From assembly GCA_002762705.1 (NCBI GenBank), contig PCVE01000032.1, positions 1 to 5,555 on the forward strand: a stretch of 5,555 nucleotides of DNA. The letters are read 5' to 3'. Each line of letters opens with the position of its first letter. Positions within the stretch are counted from its first letter, which is position 1. Shown one piece after another: positions 1 to 5,233 of this stretch. This DNA comes from Candidatus Woesearchaeota archaeon CG11_big_fil_rev_8_21_14_0_20_43_8 (GTDB lineage Archaea; Nanobdellota; Nanobdellia; Woesearchaeales; CG08-08-20-14). The notes beneath the pieces are model-generated. The model did not search any database. It was not told the DNA's origin and saw nothing but the letters and a program-made list of their open reading frames with translations. A program made the translations under genes and the position numbers.

Positions 1-2
1 AT

Positions 3-227
3 AAGACTGGAAGAGAGATAACTGTAAGCATTGGTCTTGCGGTATATGAACCAGATAGGATGCTTATCAAAGAGGCTGTGAATACCGAAGCCGAGTCAGC
101 GAAACTCATTGGAATGGCAGATCAAGCACTTTATCATGCTAAGAATTCCGGAAGGAACAGAGTGATGAGTTATTCTGATATACAGAGGAACAAAACTGAT
201 CCTGAAGACGACCAAGTGATCAGCTGA
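3..227 (+). CDS. GGDEF domain protein (diguanylate cyclase family), C-terminal fragment
   Basis: This is the 3' end of a gene cut by the left window edge; 74 residues are visible in frame 3 and end in TGA at 225-227. The visible part carries the end signature of GGDEF domains: I-T-V-S-I-G-L-A (beta strand), then a variable stretch, then A-D-Q-A-L-Y-H-A-K-N-S-G-R-N-R-V, matching the family pattern SIG(V/I)A...AD.ALY.AK..GRN.V. A short polar tail rich in D/E/Q/N follows. Intact GGDEF enzymes condense two GTP into the second messenger c-di-GMP. The catalytic GG(D/E)EF loop and any sensory domain lie outside the window, so activity cannot be judged. The last 8 bases overlap the convergent glycosyltransferase gene. 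Family assignment is firm; enzymatic function is unknown. GGDEF proteins are uncommon in archaea, which makes this fragment notable in its context. Confidence 0.88.
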   Translation, partial: KTGREITVSIGLAVYEPDRMLIKEAVNTEAESAKLIGMADQALYHAKNSGRNRVMSYSDIQRNKTDPEDDQVIS

Positions 228-903
228 ATCTGATCCGAAACAGAGACATAAACATCTTCACTGGATCTGCGATGACACTTACTTTGCTTTTCTTGTCATT
301 CAGCCACCGGACTGGCACTTCTTTTATCTTAAATCCTTCTTTCTTTGCAAGATACAAAAGTTCGACATCGAAAGTGAAACCATCTGTCTTCATATGGGGG
401 ATCAATCTATCAACGACATTTTTCTTTAGAAGCTTGAATCCACATTGTGTATCTTTGATCCTATCGATGACGATCAGGTTGACAAAGAACGGAAAGATCT
501 TTCCAAGTGTGCTTCTGATGAATGGCTGTCTTATCTGTATATCAGATCCAGACATGTTCCGAGAACCGATGACTATGTCATGCTTTTTGATATATCTGAT
601 TAATTTCTTCAGTTCATCGATTGGTGTCGAAAGATCTGCATCTGAGAACAATATAAGATCATATCTGGCAGCCGATAGCCCTTGCCTTAATGAGTATCCC
701 TTGCCTTTGTTCGAATCATTCTTGATGAGGATAGCATCATGATCGTTTGCGACATCGACGGTGCAGTCTAGCGAACCGTCATCTACGACAATGATCTCAT
801 ATCTGTCGTGATTCTTGTCTAGATATAATTTTATCTTGGATAGGGTATCACCTAGCCTGTCTTCTTCGTTGTATGCCGGTATGACAACAGATATTCCATT
901 CAT
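220..903 (-). CDS. GT2 family glycosyltransferase, dolichyl-phosphate glucosyl/mannosyltransferase-like
   Basis: The 227-residue protein is a GT-A fold family 2 transferase of the DPM1/ALG5 (DPG synthase) type. It probably moves a hexose from a nucleotide sugar to a polyprenyl (dolichyl) phosphate at the cytoplasmic membrane face. Visible motifs: S-V-V-I-P-A-Y-N-E-E (5-14), V-V-D-D-G-S (39-44), K-G-K-G (66-69), S-D-A-D (87-90, the DXD metal/nucleotide site), I-G-S-R (112-115), D-T-Q-C-G-F-K (151-157), F-T-F-D-V-E (176-181) and a C-terminal S-K-V...MF..L.RIR as in ALG5-like enzymes. There is no transmembrane segment, so it would be soluble or peripheral. The ATG at 901-903 is chosen; a TTG lies directly upstream at 904-906, but the ATG sits 23 nt from a TATA box, the spacing of a leaderless transcript. 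It is convergent with the GGDEF gene and divergent from the peptidase. Sugar specificity cannot be read from sequence. The enzyme could serve N-glycosylation of surface proteins or glycolipid synthesis. Confidence 0.9.
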   Translation of the reverse strand: MNGISVVIPAYNEEDRLGDTLSKIKLYLDKNHDRYEIIVVDDGSLDCTVDVANDHDAILIKNDSNKGKGYSLRQGLSAARYDLILFSDADLSTPIDELKKLIRYIKKHDIVIGSRNMSGSDIQIRQPFIRSTLGKIFPFFVNLIVIDRIKDTQCGFKLLKKNVVDRLIPHMKTDGFTFDVELLYLAKKEGFKIKEVPVRWLNDKKSKVSVIADPVKMFMSLFRIRFS

Positions 904-926
904 CAAGATTGACTAAAGCTGTTTTC

Positions 927-943
927 TATATAAATAATTCGAA
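927..943 (-). promoter_or_regulatory. Archaeal BRE/TATA promoter of the glycosyltransferase gene (leaderless type)
   Basis: Read on the minus strand, TTCGAA-TTA-TTTATATA ends 23 nt before the ATG at 903. A TATA box about 25-30 nt upstream of the transcription start is the archaeal norm. Transcription would therefore start at or next to the ATG, giving a leaderless mRNA. No Shine-Dalgarno-like sequence is seen in the 23 nt between, which agrees with this. The TTCGAA half is shared with the opposite promoter. Confidence 0.65.
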
Positions 944-957
944 CAAAACTTTATATC
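938..957 (+). promoter_or_regulatory. Archaeal BRE/TATA promoter of the M32 carboxypeptidase gene
   Basis: The plus strand reads TTCGAA (938-943), CAAAAC, then TTTATATC (950-957), a good archaeal TATA box with an A-rich BRE region. It lies 36 nt before the ATG at 994, so initiation near 978-982 would give a leader of about 12-16 nt. That leader would contain the G-rich ribosome binding site at 983-990. The palindromic TTCGAA is shared with the divergent glycosyltransferase promoter. Confidence 0.65.
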
Positions 958-982
958 TACAGAGTGTATTTCCAAGTCATAT

Positions 983-990
983 GGGGGGAT
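983..990 (+). promoter_or_regulatory. G-rich ribosome binding site of the carboxypeptidase gene
   Basis: GGGGGGAT lies 3 nt before the ATG at 994 (core G run to ATG is 5 nt). It is a Shine-Dalgarno-like purine run that resembles the GGAGGTGAT consensus, with one wobble and one mismatch. It decides the start: a GTG at 964 in the same frame would add 10 residues (Y-F-Q-V-I-W...) unlike the family and would lie at or before the predicted transcription start. Confidence 0.6.
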
Positions 991-993
991 ATT

Positions 994-2472
994 ATGGCAG
1001 ATAAATACGAAGAACTTATAAGACTAGTGAAAAAAGGCGGTATATTAGATAGTGTTCTTGAAGTCTTGGACTGGGACCAGGATATAATGATGCCAAAAGA
1101 CGCAGCCGATAGACGCGCAAAGCAGATGGGCGTGCTCTCTGGCGTGATACATGACTTGTCGATTGATGATAGGATAGGCGAACTTCTCGATGATCTGAAA
1201 GACGAACATGATCTTACAGATATCGAGAAAGCGAATCTTCGTGAGATCGGAAAAAATTATATAAGACAGAAGAAAATCCCATCCGAGCTTGTGGAGCAAA
1301 TAGCAGAGGGGACTGCAAAAAGTCTAGAAATCTGGAAAGATGCGAAGAAGCAAGATGACTTCTCGATGTTCGCGCAATCTTTGAGACATGTCTTAGATCT
1401 GAAAAAAAGATATGCGGACGCGATCGATCCGGAATCACATCCTTATGAAGTATTGCTCGGTGAATATGAAGGTGACTTCACTTTAGACGATATCAAAGGA
1501 TACTTTACAATGATCCGTACAGAACTTGTGCCTATGATTGAGAAGATAAAGAAACGCCCCGCACCAGATGATTCTCTTCTCAATGTGCAGGTGCCAGAGA
1601 CAAGACAGATGGAATTGAATGAGATGATCGCAAGAATGATTGGTTATGATTTCGATAAAGGAAGACTTGATCAAGCAGTGCACCCTTCGACATCATGCTT
1701 CGGTCGTATCACGACAAATCTTGATGATGGATGGTTCATCACACTCGGAAGCACGATCCATGAGGTCGGGCATGCGATGTATGAACATAACCTGCCGCAG
1801 GAATATTTCGGGACACCGCTTTGCAATGCAAGATCGATGAGCATACATGAATCGCAATCCCGGATTTGGGAAAATAATATAGGAAAATCGCAGGAATTTT
1901 TGAGCTTCCTTTTGCCAAAGGTAAAAAAAGCATATTCTCCTGCGCTTAATGGACTTGGACTTGATGATCTATATCGAACGGCGAACAGAGTTGGGTCGAA
2001 TATGATACGGACTAATGCAGATGAATTGACATATAATATGCACGTTATCCTCAGATTTGAATTGGAATATGGTCTGATGGATGGAAAAATAAATGTCGAT
2101 GATCTGCCTGGTCTATGGAACCAGAAGATGCAGGATTATCTTGGGATCACGCCAAAGAACGATACAGAAGGAGTCTTACAAGATATTCATTGGGGTGCAG
2201 GATTGTTTGGATACTTTCCGACATACGTGATCGGTTCCATGCTCGCTGCGCAGCTGCATACCGCGGCTGCCCGAGACATAGATGATCTGCCTGGAAAGGT
2301 AGAGAACGGTTCTTTTAGCGAGCTTAATTCCTGGCTTGAAGAGAAGATACATAGACACGGGAAGATGTATTCCGGTAAGCAATTGATCGAGCTTGCCACT
2401 GGAAAAGAGCCGTCAGCTGATGATTACATAAATTATCTAGAGACAAAATTCAAGAAACTGTATGGGATCTAG
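994..2472 (+). CDS. M32 family (Taq-type) metallocarboxypeptidase
   Basis: This 492-residue enzyme has the usual length for MEROPS family M32, which removes C-terminal amino acids one at a time using a divalent metal; it is probably cytosolic, as no signal peptide is visible. Family landmarks in order: D-W-D-Q...M-P near residues 26-33; H-P-S-T at 230-233; G-R-I-T-T at 237-241; H-E-V-G-H at 256-260, giving two metal-binding histidines and the catalytic glutamate; H-E-S-Q-S at 285-289 with Glu286 as third metal ligand; I-R-T-N-A-D-E-L-T-Y at 338-347, where the arginine binds the substrate carboxylate in the family; and G-V-L-Q-D-I-H-W at 393-400. Odd points: the usual HPF motif is HPS, and the DXRXT motif appears as F-G-R-I-T with a shortened loop. 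All zinc-site residues are intact, so it should be active. The start is ATG 994, supported by the G-rich site before it. Its TAG stop overlaps the stop of the convergent lipoprotein gene. Confidence 0.96.
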   Translation: MADKYEELIRLVKKGGILDSVLEVLDWDQDIMMPKDAADRRAKQMGVLSGVIHDLSIDDRIGELLDDLKDEHDLTDIEKANLREIGKNYIRQKKIPSELVEQIAEGTAKSLEIWKDAKKQDDFSMFAQSLRHVLDLKKRYADAIDPESHPYEVLLGEYEGDFTLDDIKGYFTMIRTELVPMIEKIKKRPAPDDSLLNVQVPETRQMELNEMIARMIGYDFDKGRLDQAVHPSTSCFGRITTNLDDGWFITLGSTIHEVGHAMYEHNLPQEYFGTPLCNARSMSIHESQSRIWENNIGKSQEFLSFLLPKVKKAYSPALNGLGLDDLYRTANRVGSNMIRTNADELTYNMHVILRFELEYGLMDGKINVDDLPGLWNQKMQDYLGITPKNDTEGVLQDIHWGAGLFGYFPTYVIGSMLAAQLHTAAARDIDDLPGKVENGSFSELNSWLEEKIHRHGKMYSGKQLIELATGKEPSADDYINYLETKFKKLYGI

Positions 2473-2705
2473 TCTCTCTTGTCTTTGACAAGACACCAAT
2501 CTTTGATATAATCACGTGAATAGCCGCCATTGACTGAACCTAGTTCCGGCCTTTTTGTGTAGCTGACCAGCCTGTCACATGATCTTTCCCAGTGATATCC
2601 CATTGGAGCATTATTCGGTGGTCTTTGGAATGGATTGACGCATCCTGTAAGTGTAGATGTCGATATGATGGCTGTCAATGCCATATTTCGTAGTATTTTT
2701 CCCAT
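2469..2705 (-). CDS. Small predicted lipoprotein of unknown function
   Basis: The gene encodes 78 residues. A short basic start (M-G-K-I-L-R-N) is followed by a moderately hydrophobic stretch and a lipobox L-T-G-C at 19-22. This predicts lipidation of Cys22 and a mature chain of 57 residues anchored outside the membrane. The mature part is polar, rich in Pro, Tyr, Arg and Asp, with two further cysteines (43 and 71) that could form a disulfide. I recognise no family. Support for a real gene: a good BRE/TATA element 22 nt before the ATG, a coherent signal plus lipobox, and termination exactly at the convergent peptidase stop (the CTAG at 2469-2472 contains both TAGs). It follows the 814-residue surface protein by 64 bp on the same strand but appears to have its own promoter. 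An alternative start at Met8 would shorten the n-region. Function is unknown; a structural or accessory surface role is a guess. Confidence 0.72.
   Translation of the reverse strand: MGKILRNMALTAIISTSTLTGCVNPFQRPPNNAPMGYHWERSCDRLVSYTKRPELGSVNGGYSRDYIKDWCLVKDKRD
2477..2493. other. Small perfect inverted repeat just after the carboxypeptidase stop
   Basis: TCTTGTC-TTT-GACAAGA forms a 7-bp perfect stem with a 3-nt loop, starting 4 nt after the TAG of the peptidase gene. It lies inside the last codons of the convergent lipoprotein gene (VKDKRD region). It could shape the 3' end of the rightward transcript. No long T-run follows directly; short T5 runs occur at 2552-2556 and 2696-2700. Archaeal termination mostly uses T-runs, so a terminator role is weakly supported, and the repeat may be chance. 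Confidence 0.3.
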
Positions 2706-2727
2706 GGTTTGGAAGAATAGAATCAGG

Positions 2728-2742
2728 TATATAAATGTTTCG
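2728..2742 (-). promoter_or_regulatory. Archaeal BRE/TATA promoter of the lipoprotein gene (leaderless type)
   Basis: On the minus strand CGAAACA (2742-2736, BRE-like) directly precedes TTTATATA (2735-2728), and 22 nt separate the TATA box from the ATG at 2705. This is almost the same geometry as the glycosyltransferase promoter (23 nt). No Shine-Dalgarno-like sequence lies between, so a leaderless transcript is predicted. It sits in the 64-bp gap after the surface protein gene, which suggests separate transcription of the lipoprotein. Confidence 0.65.
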
Positions 2743-2769
2743 ATGTTTTTACTACTGTCAAATAAGTAT

Positions 2770-5214
2770 TTAATTTAATGTTTTTCTGGGGATAGCTTTT
2801 ATTGCATATGAATAACTTTTTTGCAGGTCTTTCTCCTTTCCAAGTTGATCAAGATCAAGATGTGTAAGCAGGTAATCCGGATTATACTTGCTTTCAGTGC
2901 CCTTTGCGAATTCACCGGGAGATGTGATTGTTGTGATCAATAGATCATTATAATTATAGATATCAGCCTTGAATTCAACATCAAAAGTGACTGAACCAAG
3001 CGGAAAAACATCAAATATTTGACTCTCAGCGAATTTGCATTCATCACCACCGAAATAAAGATCACAAGTGAATTCGTCTTTCTCAGCTTTCTTGCATAGA
3101 TCTATTTTTGTCTGGTCATCTATATTAATCTGTGTATCGACCATTCCACCATCAATCAAAGACTCCCATGTGGCGTAGCATCGTGGTGGGATGATCACTT
3201 TGTCGGTATGGAATGTGGTCACTGTGAATGTGTAATTTCCCGGATGGATGCTGAGTTCATTGCTTGACTTTTGTGTGCTTCCATTGTATATTGAAAATCC
3301 AAACTCACTGAAACCATTCTTGCTGTCCTTATCCTTGAATGATATCATTGCAAGATCATATTGATCAAAAGGGACTGCCGTTGTGTCTATGTACCACCGA
3401 TGCTTTTTTAGGTCTCCTTCTTCCCAGAATACGCGGCCATCGTTATATTTCACTTGCTTTGTCAAATATTTTTTCATTGAGATATTCAATTTGTGATCTG
3501 GCCACATGTAAAGTTTCACTGGCTTGTCTGGAAGCAGGGCATCTGAATACGTGTCGAATTGCATCGTTGTCGTGCTGTATCCTTTCTTGAACGCGGCGAG
3601 CTCTCCTCCGACGCAGATAGGGAATTTTGTCTTCAGTTCAGACTTGAACGGCGTTGTCTCTTTAGTGAAGCCAAGATTGCAGTTCTCGCCGCAATTGAAC
3701 ATTATCCCTGCATCATCAATCGGGCTTGCGTCATAGGCATCATAGGTCCTTATCTCTACCTCTTTTGAATTCAATTGATCATATTTGCATAGCATCGTGT
3801 TCCCTGTCGCAAGCGGAGCGAGTGGGTTTCCATCTTTATCAGTGAAATGCGTGAATCTTCTTGCGTTGTCGACAAGGTTCACCTCGACTGCAAATCTGAT
3901 ATCAAATCCCTTCCCTCCCATTGCATAGGGATCATGTATCGTGATGATGATCGGATATGATACATCATAATAGAATTTGTATCTTGTCGATTCTGCAGGC
4001 ATCAGTGGGAACCATGATGTTGTCGTCTCTGGTCCAAGAAGCTCACCCATAGATCCAGGTCCATCCAGATCAAGATATATCGGCCAGCTAGGGAAATAAA
4101 GGAATTCTATATCGAATGGCTTGAAACCCGCGGTCTCATTATATTCGATCCTGAATATGTCTGCTTGCGAAGCGTCTTCTTCCTGCGCTTTGTCTACATC
4201 AAGATATACTTTTGCGTTCAATGGCAACACAAATTTTCTTACAAGAGTTTGGAAATTCGGGTTAGCCGGAGAATTGATCTCTTGATAGTTCATACTTGAA
4301 TCGACCTGAAATAACGGCACGTATTGGGCGAGAAGGCTCTGGATATTTTTCTTGACATCTGATTTCATCCAATATACTTTCTTATTATCTGATGGAGAGC
4401 TTGATGTCGGTGGAAGCATATTCTCATCAAGTCCACTATGCGCGCCGATAAGATATATGGTATTTCTCTCTAAGAACTCGAAATTCTCATTGAATTCTAT
4501 GATATCATCTGCGTAGTCAAGCATCTGTTTCAGGTTCACCTGATGTTTTGAATTGAAATTCAACAGCGTGTATTTTGAATCATCCTTGGTGACTTCTATT
4601 GGATACTTCATGTTGACCTGGATATCGTTGTCATTCACCATGACAGAGATATCTATATTCCCAGTCTCCTTGAAATCGAAATCATTGTCTTTGAATGTCT
4701 TGAAATCATCAACACATCCTGAAAAATGTTTTTTGATATAATTTTCTATCTGTGTCTCCATCGAAAATGTTGGGTCCTGTGTCTTTGTCAAGGCAGGCCT
4801 TTTTGACATATAAAGACATTCGTCTCCGCATCCGCCACTACCTTGCTTAAATGACCAGTACGGGATGATATTTCCAGAACTGCTGAATGCGATGCCTTCA
4901 GAATCTGTCGGTGAGATGGGATTATTGAATAATTTATAACCGCTGTCGTCATAAGCAAGATCATTGCCATCGATATATCCACCGCCTTGCCCGATCTTCA
5001 TTATCGCCTCATCGCCAAGCTCTTCAAGACATGAGGTGATCAATGCCTGTATCGGCTGGAGCTCTGTAGGCTGCCTTTGAAGAGCATCTGTCTGTGAGGT
5101 CTTGAGTGGGTCCAAAGTCTGCGTCTGTGAGATATAAGTGTATATGGCAAAGCCTACTATCAAGAGTATCCCTATTATTATGAATAGGGTTATCTGTCCC
5201 TTTCTGCCTGCCAA
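2770..5214 (-). CDS. Large N-terminally anchored extracellular protein with KGQ class III-like signal
   Basis: The product is 814 residues. Residues 4-28 show R-K-G-Q-I-T-L-F followed by a strongly hydrophobic segment, resembling archaeal class III (pilin-type) signals cut after the glycine, with the helix retained as a membrane anchor; the rest would be outside the cell. Next, about residues 61-82 contain S-C-L-E-E-L...G-Q-G-G-G-Y-I-D, which I associate with a conserved uncharacterised DPANN surface protein family, then I-P-Y-W and a helix ending at Cys167. The middle is beta-rich. Residues about 485-570 resemble a carboxypeptidase-regulatory/Ig-like beta-sandwich with a C-G-E-N-C pair (508, 512), Cys534 and a K-K-G-Y turn. 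There are 12 cysteines (62, 129, 133, 167, 476, 508, 512, 534, 679, 707, 717, 726) and four N-X-S/T sequons (359, 577, 644, 660). The TTG start is forced by an in-frame TAA directly before it. No catalytic motif is seen. It is probably co-transcribed with the gene upstream. Function is unknown; adhesion or envelope structure is an inference. Confidence 0.88.
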   Translation of the reverse strand: MAGRKGQITLFIIIGILLIVGFAIYTYISQTQTLDPLKTSQTDALQRQPTELQPIQALITSCLEELGDEAIMKIGQGGGYIDGNDLAYDDSGYKLFNNPISPTDSEGIAFSSSGNIIPYWSFKQGSGGCGDECLYMSKRPALTKTQDPTFSMETQIENYIKKHFSGCVDDFKTFKDNDFDFKETGNIDISVMVNDNDIQVNMKYPIEVTKDDSKYTLLNFNSKHQVNLKQMLDYADDIIEFNENFEFLERNTIYLIGAHSGLDENMLPPTSSSPSDNKKVYWMKSDVKKNIQSLLAQYVPLFQVDSSMNYQEINSPANPNFQTLVRKFVLPLNAKVYLDVDKAQEEDASQADIFRIEYNETAGFKPFDIEFLYFPSWPIYLDLDGPGSMGELLGPETTTSWFPLMPAESTRYKFYYDVSYPIIITIHDPYAMGGKGFDIRFAVEVNLVDNARRFTHFTDKDGNPLAPLATGNTMLCKYDQLNSKEVEIRTYDAYDASPIDDAGIMFNCGENCNLGFTKETTPFKSELKTKFPICVGGELAAFKKGYSTTTMQFDTYSDALLPDKPVKLYMWPDHKLNISMKKYLTKQVKYNDGRVFWEEGDLKKHRWYIDTTAVPFDQYDLAMISFKDKDSKNGFSEFGFSIYNGSTQKSSNELSIHPGNYTFTVTTFHTDKVIIPPRCYATWESLIDGGMVDTQINIDDQTKIDLCKKAEKDEFTCDLYFGGDECKFAESQIFDVFPLGSVTFDVEFKADIYNYNDLLITTITSPGEFAKGTESKYNPDYLLTHLDLDQLGKEKDLQKSYSYAIKAIPRKTLN

Positions 5215-5218
5215 TTAT

Positions 5219-5225
5219 TCACCTC
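5219..5225 (-). promoter_or_regulatory. Strong Shine-Dalgarno site that fixes a TTG start
   Basis: On the minus strand GAGGTGA, preceded by AAAAAA, lies 4 nt before TTG at 5212-5214. It is a 7-base perfect match to the GGAGGTGAT complement of the 16S rRNA tail. The codon immediately before TTG in frame is TAA, so no earlier start is possible, and starting later would destroy the KGQ signal. The site lies in the 19-bp gap after the upstream gene, as expected for translation within an operon. Confidence 0.85.
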
Positions 5226-5233
5226 TTTTTTCA

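Noticed and set aside
272..742. 156-codon open frame on the plus strand opposite the glycosyltransferase
   Set aside because: It is a shadow of the well-supported minus-strand gene; its translation has no recognisable motif and no promoter or ribosome site precedes it.
904..906. TTG as first codon of the glycosyltransferase
   Set aside because: The adjacent ATG at 901-903 is a better start and gives the usual short lead into the first beta strand (ISVVIPAYNEE).
964..993. Upstream GTG start for the carboxypeptidase (10 extra residues)
   Set aside because: The G-rich ribosome site and TATA spacing favour ATG 994, and the extra residues do not resemble the M32 N-terminus.
2098..2294. Repeat of GATGATCTGCCTGG at 2098-2111 and 2281-2294
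   Set aside because: Both copies are in frame and encode D-D-L-P-G in different parts of the peptidase; too short and isolated to be a meaningful repeat.
2176..2399. Two minus-strand open frames of about 70 codons inside the peptidase gene
   Set aside because: They are antisense shadows of a gene with full family motifs, and have no supporting start signals.
2706..2769. Terminator for the large surface protein gene in the 64-bp gap
   Set aside because: On the minus strand there is no T-run longer than three and no stable hairpin; the gap is better explained by the lipoprotein promoter.
3339..3768. Several short plus-strand frames opposite the large surface protein gene
   Set aside because: They overlap each other in different frames, lack start signals, and are explained by the minus-strand coding sequence.
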